A stretch of 29,095 bases of DNA, taken from assembly GCA_044375955.1 (NCBI GenBank), contig JBILLS010000024.1, forward strand, positions 1-29,095. The letters run 5' to 3'. The notes below the pieces were generated by a model that saw only the letters and a list, made by a program, of their open reading frames with translations, ran no database searches and was not told where the DNA came from. Shown here in pieces: positions 1 to 7,276 of this stretch. The position numbers were made by a program, and so were the translations under genes. The DNA comes from VGCC01 sp044375955 (GTDB lineage: Bacteria; Actinomycetota; Actinomycetes; S36-B12). How positions within the stretch are numbered: position 1 is the first letter of the stretch; each line of letters begins with the position of its first letter.

Positions 1-434
1 AATTGGATCACGATCACCCGTCCGAGGGTGGTCTGACTCAGCAGCGACCACACGATCGTGGGATCGAGGGACTGGCTCACCGAGACGGCGAGGACCTCGG
101 AGACGGTGAGGACCGCCTGAGCGGAGAGCGCAACCAGCCAGACAATCGCCGACAGGGAAGCGACGCGGCCCAACCTCGGATCAGGGCGTGGTGCGAGCAC
201 ACCCCCGATGAGGGCGGCACCCAGGGTCAACGCGGTCGCGGCATCGCGTACCCAGATGTCGACGGGAAGCGCCCAGAGGGTGATGGCCGGGACTGTCGGC
301 AGGCCCGGGATGGTCTGCTCCGTCAGTGCACCAAGAGTGGCGAGGACGACCAGCAGGATCGGAATACCGACACAGAGTGACGCGATCAGGCGACGGATTC
401 CGATCGACGTCACCGACGTCGCGGTGAGCGTCAT
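1..434 (-). CDS. CopD-family copper-resistance/oxidase-assembly membrane protein, partial (C-terminus outside window)
   Basis: An open frame starts at ATG 434 and continues without a stop past base 1, giving about 144 codons. Its ATG shares an ATGA overlap with the stop of the subunit III gene. Translation gives an N-terminal membrane helix (about residues 18-38), the stretch GLPTVPAITLWALPV, a second helix, and a third helix leading to QAVLTVSEVLAVSVSQSL and SLLSQTTLGRVIVIQ. This pattern fits the N-terminal half of actinobacterial CopD proteins, which are often fused to a C-terminal CtaG domain and are thought to handle copper for oxidase assembly. Whether a CtaG half follows cannot be seen here. 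Being last in the oxidase operon supports a role in CuA/CuB metallation. Family assignment is fairly confident; the exact role is inferred. Confidence 0.75.
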   Translation of the reverse strand, partial: MTLTATSVTSIGIRRLIASLCVGIPILLVVLATLGALTEQTIPGLPTVPAITLWALPVDIWVRDAATALTLGAALIGGVLAPRPDPRLGRVASLSAIVWLVALSAQAVLTVSEVLAVSVSQSLDPTIVWSLLSQTTLGRVIVIQ

Positions 435-1132
435 CACGACTGCTGCTTGAACGTCCCGAAGATTGCCGGGTCCAGGTTGGGTGTTTCAACGAGAAACGTG
501 GTGCACAGGCAGCCCAACAGGAAGGCGATGCATATCCACACCATCCAATAGCTGACCAACTTGGTTTGGTAGTTCACCAGAGGCGTCACGAGGCCCTTGC
601 GCGTGCGGTTCACCAGTCCGGTCAACAGGAAGAGCACAAGGAGCAGGTTGAAGATGTTGCCCGCGCATAGGAGGAGCACCGCCGAGGCGTAGGCGCCGTC
701 CTGCGAGTCGAAGGGGAAGGTGCTGATCTGGATCCACTGGGCCACGAGGGCGACCAGGGTGACCAGCAGGGACACCGTGCCACCGAGGACCATGCCTCCG
801 TGATGACCTTTGACGAGTTCCTTATAGCCGAACCACATAGCGATCGTCGCGAGGATCACGAGTCCGAGGATCGCCCAGAACGGCCACTCGGGGGCGAAGG
901 TCGCGGAGCTCGCACTCGGCAGCGTGGAGTTGGTCTCCTTCGCGGTGAGCGATGCGCCCGGAGGCGCCCAGCCACCGTTGACGTTCAACGACCACAGGTA
1001 GGTGTAGCTGATGATGAGGGCGATCTGGCCGGAGACGCTCATCACGATGAAGGTCCACAGGCCCACCGTGGCGCGACGGGAAATCACCGAGATCGGTTCA
1101 CCCGTGGTCGGCGAGAGCGGGGGCGCGCTCAC
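434..1132 (-). CDS. ctaE: Haem-copper oxidase subunit III-like protein
   Basis: A 232-residue membrane protein with about five helices, near residues 22-45, 82-101, 113-135, 146-168 and 188-209. It lies directly after subunit I in a cytochrome oxidase operon. The start is GTG 1132, forming a GTGA overlap with the subunit I stop; the stop overlaps the next gene's ATG. Five helices match the short subunit III of actinobacteria rather than the seven-helix mitochondrial form. Subunit III carries no redox centre in known oxidases and stabilises subunit I and its proton uptake. A roughly 30-residue polar loop after helix 1 (about residues 50-80), rich in Asn, Ser and Pro, is longer than I would expect. 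Assignment rests mainly on position and topology, since subunit III has few invariant motifs. Confidence 0.75.
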   Translation of the reverse strand: MSAPPLSPTTGEPISVISRRATVGLWTFIVMSVSGQIALIISYTYLWSLNVNGGWAPPGASLTAKETNSTLPSASSATFAPEWPFWAILGLVILATIAMWFGYKELVKGHHGGMVLGGTVSLLVTLVALVAQWIQISTFPFDSQDGAYASAVLLLCAGNIFNLLLVLFLLTGLVNRTRKGLVTPLVNYQTKLVSYWMVWICIAFLLGCLCTTFLVETPNLDPAIFGTFKQQS

Positions 1133-3081
1133 GGTGCACCCACCTTCTGCGGCTGCGAGTCATCCGCGGTCTCAAACTCCTTGTCGTACGGATCCGGGAC
1201 CCCGTAGTTGTAGGGGCGCTCGGTGATCACCGGGAGCACGGCGAAGTTCTCAAGCGGGACCGGAGTGGGCGTCTGCCACTCCAGGGACTTCGAGCCCCAA
1301 GGGTTGGCCGGTGCGATCTGACCGGACTTCCACGAACTGATGATCGCAGCGAGGAAGATCAGCATGCCGATACCGATCGTGTAGGCACCGATGGTGGAGA
1401 GCCAGTTGGAGATGTTGAACAGATCGTCGAACTGCAGCACGCGGCGCGGCTGACCCTGGAGCCCGGCGACGAACATCGCACCGAAGGTGAGTTGGAAGCC
1501 TGCGAAGGCCGTCCAGAGCCCGATGGACCCGGTGCGCTCGTCGAGCATACGGCCGGTCATCTTCGGGAAGAAGTAGGCGATACCGCCCATCGCGCCGAAG
1601 AGACCTGCTCCCATCAGCATGTAGTGGAAGTGTGCGACCACGAACATGCTGCCGTGGAAGTACTGGTCCGCGGGCACATCGGACAGGTAGATACCGGTGA
1701 CACCACCGATCATCTTGTTGAACACGACCGCGTAGACGGCCATGAGTGGAAGCCTCGTCCACACCACCCCGCGCCACATGGTGCCGATGACGACGAGCAC
1801 GAGGAAACCGACCGGAATCGAGATCATCTCCGTAGAGAGCATGAACGGGTAGTTCACCGCCGGGGCCCACCCGGTCATGTACATATGGTGCGCCCACACC
1901 AAGCCGCTGAGCGCCACGACGCCGACGATTCCCGCCACGGCGAAGTTGAACGAGAACAACGGCTTGCGGTAGAAGACCGGCAAGATCTCCATCGCCACCG
2001 CCATCGACGGAATGAGGATCACGTACACCTCGGGATGCCCGAGCAGCCAGAACAGGTTCTCGTACAACCAGACACTGCCGCCTTCGAGCGGATTGAAGAA
2101 CGATGTGTTGAAGATCCGGTCCGTGAGGGCGAGGATCTGCGAGTACTGGTAGAAGGGGAATGCATACAGACCCATGAGTGCTGCAGCGAACGCTCCGTAG
2201 ACCAGGATCGGTGTTCTCGACCAGGTCATGCCCTTGGCGCGCATGGTCAGGATCGTGGTCATCACGTTGACGCTGGCGACACCGGTGGAGATCGCGAAGA
2301 CGATGATTGTGATCTGGTACCCGAGCATGCCGGGCGGACTTTGCGCCCCCAGCGGTTGGTACACCGACCAGCCGTCTTGGATTCCGCCGAGCAGGAGCGA
2401 ACTGACGAGACACGGCACGGCGGCGACCAGTAACCACAAACTCAACGCATTAAGGCGAGGAAACGCCATATCCCGCGACCCGATCATGATCGGAACGATG
2501 AAGTTGGCGACCGGGCCGCTCATCACGATGATCATCCCGATGATCATCGCGATGCCGTGGGTGCCGATGATCGAGTTGTAGAAGGAAGGCGAGAAGACCT
2601 CAGCCCACGTCACACCGAGTTCTGTCCGGATCAGCATCGCGAGAAGGCCGCCGAACCCCAGGATGATCATCGTCATGATCAGGTACTGGATACCTACGAC
2701 CTTGTGGTCAGTGGTGAACTTCCAGTAGCGGCTGCGGCCCAGATCCTTACCCGCCATGTACTCGGCGTCCTCGTGCGTCAGATCACGACCGAGCACCCAG
2801 CGGATCGGGCCGACGAAGGCACCCATACCAGCCATGAATCCGATGACCCACCCGAGGAGACCGGCGAGGTAGACCAACTGCGGGGCGGTAGGAGCGAAGT
2901 CGAGCGCTGAGGACGCACCCGCGGGGATGAAGGCGTCGGTCACGAACGCGGCAACAGCAGCGAGAGCGATGCCGCCGATCAGGCCCGTGCCGAAGTTCAG
3001 GCGCCGCATGATCCCGCCGGGCTTGCCGTGCTGCGGTGGCTGGGGAACCGGTGTCCCGAACACCGTGGCGGTTGCGCTCAT
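1129..3081 (-). CDS. ctaD: Haem-copper oxidase (cytochrome c oxidase) subunit I
   Basis: Catalytic subunit of a terminal oxidase, reducing O2 to water and pumping protons; 650 residues, longer than the usual 530-580. The redox ligands are visible: low-spin haem His175 (GTHGIAM) with His486, CuB His349 in HPEVY with cross-linking Tyr353, CuB His398-His399 (AHHMY), and high-spin haem His484 (VAHFHYM). D-channel residues are present: Asn193, Asp204 (RDMAFPRLN), Asn211 and Glu351. The K-channel segment that normally reads VPTGIK reads IPVGFL (422-427), so the lysine is missing. About 115 extra N-terminal residues with two predicted helices (about 30-52 and 68-93) precede the usual TDHK start of the core. 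ATG 3081 overlaps the subunit II stop as ATGA. The family is certain; the subtype is not. Confidence 0.95.
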   Translation of the reverse strand: MSATATVFGTPVPQPPQHGKPGGIMRRLNFGTGLIGGIALAAVAAFVTDAFIPAGASSALDFAPTAPQLVYLAGLLGWVIGFMAGMGAFVGPIRWVLGRDLTHEDAEYMAGKDLGRSRYWKFTTDHKVVGIQYLIMTMIILGFGGLLAMLIRTELGVTWAEVFSPSFYNSIIGTHGIAMIIGMIIVMSGPVANFIVPIMIGSRDMAFPRLNALSLWLLVAAVPCLVSSLLLGGIQDGWSVYQPLGAQSPPGMLGYQITIIVFAISTGVASVNVMTTILTMRAKGMTWSRTPILVYGAFAAALMGLYAFPFYQYSQILALTDRIFNTSFFNPLEGGSVWLYENLFWLLGHPEVYVILIPSMAVAMEILPVFYRKPLFSFNFAVAGIVGVVALSGLVWAHHMYMTGWAPAVNYPFMLSTEMISIPVGFLVLVVIGTMWRGVVWTRLPLMAVYAVVFNKMIGGVTGIYLSDVPADQYFHGSMFVVAHFHYMLMGAGLFGAMGGIAYFFPKMTGRMLDERTGSIGLWTAFAGFQLTFGAMFVAGLQGQPRRVLQFDDLFNISNWLSTIGAYTIGIGMLIFLAAIISSWKSGQIAPANPWGSKSLEWQTPTPVPLENFAVLPVITERPYNYGVPDPYDKEFETADDSQPQKVGAP

Positions 3082-3941
3082 GACGTCCTGCCTCCGCCCA
3101 TCTCACGGGCCCAGGAGGTGAACCCTGACTTGTCCAATACCTGGATCTGCGTCTCCATGTACGCGTGATGAAGACCGCAGAGTTCGGCACATCGCACGTT
3201 GAAGGTCCCCGCCTTGGTGGGGGTGACACCGGTCTGGGTGATCGCACCCGGGTTCGCGTCGATCTTCACGCCCAACTCGACGGCCCAGAAGTTATGGATG
3301 ACGTCCTTCGATGTCACGTTGAAGTAGACCGGACGATCCTTCTCCAGATACAGGGTGTCCGAGACGATGCGGTCGTACTGCGGGTATTCGAAGGTCCACA
3401 CCCACTGCTGCCCGGTGACGTTGACGATCAATGCTTGCGAATCAGTTGGCTGCTCGTCGGCCGGGATGGTGCCGTAGGAGCTCGCGGTGATCTGGGCAAG
3501 CTCGATCATGCCCCAGACCACGAGGAAGAAGGCGAGACCACTCGACACCACCGTCCAGAGGACCACGCCGATGCGATTGGTGCGGATGGCCGGGCTCTCG
3601 TCCTTGGGAACCGCATCACCGGATACGTGCTTCCAGCCAAGCAGGCTGTAGACCAGGACCGCGAACACGAACGCCGTGATCGGTATGGACACCAGGGTGA
3701 AGACGAAGACCGTCTGCTGGATGTCCTTCATGATCTCCGAGGCCGGCGCCCCGGTCTGGTTCATCGCCGCGAGAAGCAGCCACGCCAGCGGCAGCAGGAG
3801 GAATCCGATGATGACGGTGAGAGCCATGATCCAGCGTGCGTACGGGCGGCGGATCCAATTGCGTACCCGGTGCATCGACGGAGGTCGATTCGTGGGAGCC
3901 TCGGGACCCTCCGGCTGGGGTGGGGCGTCGGTCACGGTCAT
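3078..3941 (-). CDS. ctaC: Cytochrome c oxidase subunit II with intact CuA site
   Basis: Subunit II takes electrons from cytochrome c through the binuclear CuA centre. The 287-residue product starts at ATG 3941, forming ATGA with the upstream stop; a further upstream ATG at 3971 would overlap that gene more deeply and is less likely. Three helices are predicted (about 37-59, 77-100, 123-146), one more than the standard two. The periplasmic cupredoxin domain follows, with His216 (VIHNFW) and the complete CuA motif C251-x3-C255-x3-H259-x2-M262. No C-terminal haem c motif (CxxCH) is present, so it is not a caa3-type fusion. It sits between the accessory cupredoxin gene and subunit I and is clearly co-translated with both. 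Confidence 0.93.
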   Translation of the reverse strand: MTVTDAPPQPEGPEAPTNRPPSMHRVRNWIRRPYARWIMALTVIIGFLLLPLAWLLLAAMNQTGAPASEIMKDIQQTVFVFTLVSIPITAFVFAVLVYSLLGWKHVSGDAVPKDESPAIRTNRIGVVLWTVVSSGLAFFLVVWGMIELAQITASSYGTIPADEQPTDSQALIVNVTGQQWVWTFEYPQYDRIVSDTLYLEKDRPVYFNVTSKDVIHNFWAVELGVKIDANPGAITQTGVTPTKAGTFNVRCAELCGLHHAYMETQIQVLDKSGFTSWAREMGGGRTS

Positions 3942-4645
3942 GCGACCACCTCGAAGGTGCCGGCCATCCACCCGCGCTGCTGCATCGGGCCACCGAACTC
4001 TTGATACAGGTCACCGCAGGGGTACTCGCAGTTCCAGACATAGGTTCCAGCCGCTCCGGTGATGAAGGTGATGCTGACCTTCTGCGGGTCGACCGGGTAA
4101 CCGTTGGAGTCGGTCTTCGCATTCGATGCGTTCATCGGCAGAGGTACGGACAGGAAGAAGTCGGGTTCGTCCGATTCCGGATACTGGTGCACGGTGAAGG
4201 TGTGTCCGATGTTGTCCGACTTCACCTCGGTGACGGATTTCCCGTTCCAGGTCATCGTCCCGTCCATGGTGCCGTGCACCTTGGCGAAGAACGGGTTGTA
4301 GATCTGGCCACCGCTGTCGTACTGGATGAAGTTGATGGTGACCACCGAGTTCGCCGGTACCTGGAGTGTCGTCGAGGGGTAGTAGAACGGCTGGCCCGTG
4401 AGCCACTGCTGCTCGATGGGCGAGCTCGGGGTCGAGGGAGCCGGGATCGCAGCGGAACTGTTCGGGTACACGGAGAGGTCCAAGACGGCGTGGGGCAGCG
4501 TTCCCTGCGGGGTGTCCATCGTGCCCACGACTTTCGCGGCCAGCGTCGGAGGTTCTTCTCCACCTATGACCCCGATGTAGCCGACCCCGGCGACGATTCC
4601 GATCCCGACCACGACAGTCAGGACCGTTACCCACAGTCGCTTCAC
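3938..4645 (-). CDS. Membrane-anchored cupredoxin with a CuA-like CxxxC motif, first gene of the oxidase operon
   Basis: A 235-residue protein with an N-terminal anchor or signal helix (residues 5-28) followed by a beta-rich extracytoplasmic domain. Candidate copper ligands are His148 and His153 (GHTFTVH), then C206-x3-C210 in WNCEYPCGD, Met221 and Met227. The C-terminal motif resembles the subunit II CuA loop, but the position of the CuA His is Tyr214 and a Gly/Gln-rich stretch follows. It could be a blue-copper electron donor, a copper chaperone or a divergent second subunit. The start is GTG 4645, preceded by GGGGAG four bases upstream; the stop overlaps ctaC as ATGA. Position as the first cistron suggests it is made together with the oxidase. 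The fold is well supported; the role is inference. Confidence 0.7.
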   Translation of the reverse strand: MKRLWVTVLTVVVGIGIVAGVGYIGVIGGEEPPTLAAKVVGTMDTPQGTLPHAVLDLSVYPNSSAAIPAPSTPSSPIEQQWLTGQPFYYPSTTLQVPANSVVTINFIQYDSGGQIYNPFFAKVHGTMDGTMTWNGKSVTEVKSDNIGHTFTVHQYPESDEPDFFLSVPLPMNASNAKTDSNGYPVDPQKVSITFITGAAGTYVWNCEYPCGDLYQEFGGPMQQRGWMAGTFEVVA

Positions 4646-4814
4646 GAAACTCCCCGCACTTTGCCCCTCGGTCCGGGGGCCACCGTGACAGTCTCGGCCC
4701 GGCGTGTCAACGTGCTTCGCCGCACTGACGTCCGAAATTCACGGGAAACCAAGGTCAGCAGCTTTGTGAACGAAAGCACAAGGTCCCGCCCGCATTACTA
4801 CCTACAGTGACGCC
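4646..4814. promoter_or_regulatory. Divergent promoter region between oxidase operon and ctaG-type gene
   Basis: This is the largest gene-free gap (169 bases). On the plus strand TACAGT at 4803-4808 ends six bases before ATG 4815, the leaderless arrangement seen repeatedly here. On the minus strand a TTGACA is readable at 4711-4706, but no good -10 follows at 17 bases, so the oxidase promoter is unresolved. A GC-rich self-complementary stretch near 4663-4680 lies in the 5' leader of the cupredoxin gene. I see no other gene in it. Confidence 0.5.
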
Positions 4815-5663
4815 ATGGGCGACCTGCGACCGGACTCCCCCGCGGTTCAGCTGGACCTCTTCGTCCTCGCGAACCTGGTATTCCTCACCGCGCTGTACTT
4901 GTGGGCGGCACGACGAGCCCGCGCCCAGGGTGGAACATGGCACGCGGGATCCGCCATCGCCTTCGTCGCTGCGATGGCCGCCCTCGGGTTGGCCTACCTC
5001 GGGCCCTTCGGCGCCTGGGCTCACGATGCCTTCTGGGCTCACATGGGTCAACACCTGCTCGTCCTCATGATCGCCGCACCACTCATCGTGCTCTCGTCAC
5101 CGATCATGCTGACGTTCATCAACCTGGGCCCGAGCGGACGTAGGCGCTTGGTGCGGATCCTGCGCAGTCGCCCCGTCGAACTACTGAGCAACCCGATCGT
5201 CGGATGGGTGCTCTTCGCAACGGTGCTGCTAGGAAGCCACACCCAGATCGTGATGAATTGGTCGGTCTCCCACCACGACGCGATGGACTTCGTCATGCGG
5301 CCGCTCTATCTGGCGGTAGCCCTGATCTTCTACTTCCCGCTCGTCGGACGGGATCTGCTCGCCTACCGACCTGAGCCCAGTGTGCGCGTGGCATCGCTGG
5401 GGCTGATGATGATTCCGGAGACTGTGCTCGGCATGGTGGTGCACTTCGCCCCGGTCCCGCTCTACTTCGCATATGTACAGACCGCCGCGGCACAGGGTTT
5501 CGATCCGCTCGTCGATCAGAAGTTCGCCGGCGCGATGATGTGGGCCATCGCGATGGTGCTGGACGGCATCTGGATGATGCTCGCGGCACTGGAGTGGTGG
5601 CGAGATCAGGAACGTGCCACCGAGCGACTTGAGCGCCGCGAACTCACCGGCAGCGCCGCATGA
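4815..5663 (+). CDS. ctaG: CtaG/caa3-type cytochrome c oxidase assembly factor
   Basis: A 282-residue polytopic membrane protein with about seven helices. Motifs typical of the caa3_CtaG family are visible: HMGQHLLVLMIAAPLIV near residues 76-92, a histidine-rich SHTQIVMNWSVSHHDAMDF region near 138-156, and MIPETVLGMVVHFAP near 197-211. Histidines and methionines at membrane edges fit copper handling. Bacterial members are needed for oxidase maturation, probably CuB or CuA insertion. The gene diverges from the oxidase operon and is leaderless by inspection (TACAGT then six bases). It overlaps the next gene by ATGA. If the partial gene at 1-434 carries its own CtaG half, this locus would have two such domains. 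Confidence 0.88.
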   Translation: MGDLRPDSPAVQLDLFVLANLVFLTALYLWAARRARAQGGTWHAGSAIAFVAAMAALGLAYLGPFGAWAHDAFWAHMGQHLLVLMIAAPLIVLSSPIMLTFINLGPSGRRRLVRILRSRPVELLSNPIVGWVLFATVLLGSHTQIVMNWSVSHHDAMDFVMRPLYLAVALIFYFPLVGRDLLAYRPEPSVRVASLGLMMIPETVLGMVVHFAPVPLYFAYVQTAAAQGFDPLVDQKFAGAMMWAIAMVLDGIWMMLAALEWWRDQERATERLERRELTGSAA

Positions 5664-6232
5664 TCGCGCGAATGAATCGCACACTCGCTGGCTTCACACT
5701 CGTCGGCGTTGTGCTTGTCAGCGGATGCGGTGCGCTCGCGGCTGACCAAGAGACGGTCATCCCACTCCGGGCTAGCGACATGCCCACCACCACGAGCACA
5801 GGTGTCACCTCCATCACCCCGGAGGAACGCGGCGAACCGCTGACGCTGTCCGGAGCGAGTCTGGCCGGACAGAGACTCGGGGTCGCCAACAGTCGCGGTC
5901 GGATCACGGTGGTCAACTTCTGGGCTAGTTGGTGCGCGCCGTGCCGGGAGGAGATCCCCGAGTTCGCGGACACCGCTCGGGCGCTTCCCGCCGTCGCCTT
6001 CATCGGCGTGAATGTCGAAGACGACCTGGGCGACGCGCGCGCGTTCAGCGAGGCACTCCCCTACCCCAGCATCGTCGACGTGGACGGATCCCTCCTCGAG
6101 CAGGTGCCCAACGTTCCACCCAAGGCGCTGCCCATCACGCTCATCCTCGATAGCGAGGGACGCGTGGCAGTACGGATTATCGGGCCGATACCCCCAGGAT
6201 CCCTCCGTGAGCTGATCGCCTCGGTGACCTAG
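5660..6232 (+). CDS. TlpA/ResA-type lipoprotein thioredoxin
   Basis: A 190-residue extracytoplasmic thiol-disulfide oxidoreductase. An N-terminal signal ends in a lipobox-like VSGC, with Cys23 as the likely lipidated residue. The thioredoxin fold begins with VVNFWASWCAPC, and its active site is W91-C92-A-P-C95. A later PPKALPITLILD supplies the cis-proline region. ATG 5660 overlaps the ctaG stop (ATGA); ATG 5672 is an alternative. ResA/TlpA proteins reduce cytochrome c haem-binding or CuA cysteines before metallation, so coupling to ctaG suggests it keeps the subunit II CuA cysteines, or those of the adjacent cupredoxin, reduced. The family is clear; the substrate is inferred from context. 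Confidence 0.88.
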   Translation: MIARMNRTLAGFTLVGVVLVSGCGALAADQETVIPLRASDMPTTTSTGVTSITPEERGEPLTLSGASLAGQRLGVANSRGRITVVNFWASWCAPCREEIPEFADTARALPAVAFIGVNVEDDLGDARAFSEALPYPSIVDVDGSLLEQVPNVPPKALPITLILDSEGRVAVRIIGPIPPGSLRELIASVT

Positions 6233-6236
6233 GGGA

Positions 6237-6611
6237 CTAACGCAATCGTCGCGCGAGGCAGACCACGTAATTCAACCCGAAGGCGAACCCAACCGCCGCG
6301 TACAGCCAGGTGAACCAACTCCGCTCACCAGGGATGGCCAGGGTGAGGATGCCGAGCGCTGTCGCGACCGTAGCCATCACGACGCCTGCCACCGTGATCG
6401 CGGAGTCACTCGCGACCCGGGAGACGATCCACATGTTGGCCGACAAGGCAATGAGGGTGAGCCCGATCATGCGCATGGACCACTGGAGGGGGGCTGAGTC
6501 GCCGTCGAGCAGGAGAAAGTCCAGGAACAGCCCCGGGGCGAGCAGAAGGAGTGCGGCACTCAGGCCGAAGACGATGGCACCGATGCGCAGCGTGGTGCGG
6601 ATGCCGAACAT
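6237..6611 (-). CDS. Small four-helix membrane protein, function unknown
   Basis: A 124-residue protein with four hydrophobic segments (about 8-30, 44-64, 71-91, 98-118) and short polar loops. No catalytic motif is visible and I do not recognise a family. It converges on the TlpA-type gene with a gap of only four bases. A TAGCCT hexamer at 6625-6620 lies eight bases before the ATG, so the transcript probably has almost no leader. Confidence 0.7.
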   Translation of the reverse strand: MFGIRTTLRIGAIVFGLSAALLLLAPGLFLDFLLLDGDSAPLQWSMRMIGLTLIALSANMWIVSRVASDSAITVAGVVMATVATALGILTLAIPGERSWFTWLYAAVGFAFGLNYVVCLARRLR

Positions 6612-6682
6612 GGCGTCACAGGCTACGCGGATGGGGCGGATGAATACCGAATTCCCACGAGGACTCGCTATACCCTCGATTC
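6612..6682. promoter_or_regulatory. Divergent intergenic region with two leaderless-type -10 boxes
   Basis: The minus-strand hexamer TAGCCT (6625-6620) serves the membrane protein gene and the plus-strand TACCCT (6671-6676), six bases before ATG 6683, serves the secreted protein gene. No ribosome-binding site is seen on either side. Confidence 0.55.
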
Positions 6683-7189
6683 ATGCGACGAATCATCCTG
6701 GCTTCGATCACCCTGGGACTAGTGGTGCCTCTCCTCAGCCTTCCGGCCGCATCGGCGGAAACCACGGTCAAGCCACGTAAGAGTGCGTGCACCGCGGATC
6801 CCGCTGACTATGCCTGCCTGAAGGCGAGCGCACGCCGCGAAGTCTCGGGCGAGCCCGTCAGTTTCACCGGAAAACTGAGCCCCCGGGCGATGAAAGCGCT
6901 CGGCTCCTGGACCCGTGGTGAGAACACCGTGTGCTTGACCAGGTACGCGCCCACGCCGCAGAGCGATGGCTGGCCATCGCAGACCCTGGACCAGGCGTGC
7001 ACCACGGTGAAGAAGGACGGGACATTCGGACTTACCGTGGAGTTGGGCAAGCAAGGACTGAACTTCTACGGGGTGGAGATGGGCCCGTGCCGCGCCTCCG
7101 AGGACGAATGCGGGAATGCCGATCCCGGCCTCCTCGGAGTGTCGAACAAGAAGAATCGAGTCGTCGCCGTGCGCACCGTGGCTCCCTAG
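6683..7189 (+). CDS. Secreted Cys-containing protein, function unknown
   Basis: A 168-residue product with a clear signal peptide: RR at residues 2-3, a hydrophobic core to about residue 20, and a likely cleavage after AASA. The mature part has six cysteines, which could form three disulfides, and a basic start (TTVKPRK). No known domain was recognised. The start is ATG 6683, preceded by TACCCT with a six-base spacer and no ribosome-binding site, so it is probably leaderless. Confidence 0.75.
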   Translation: MRRIILASITLGLVVPLLSLPAASAETTVKPRKSACTADPADYACLKASARREVSGEPVSFTGKLSPRAMKALGSWTRGENTVCLTRYAPTPQSDGWPSQTLDQACTTVKKDGTFGLTVELGKQGLNFYGVEMGPCRASEDECGNADPGLLGVSNKKNRVVAVRTVAP

Positions 7190-7276
7190 GCCGCGGCTCC
7201 CTGCACCGACGTCCCTCTGCTCGTGCCTGGTCATGCGATGATCGCCGTGCCCTGATCCCCGCGGCGAGGGAGATCC

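Noticed and set aside
1492..2433. 313-codon plus-strand frame over subunit I
   Set aside because: Antisense to ctaD, whose haem and copper ligands prove the coding strand.
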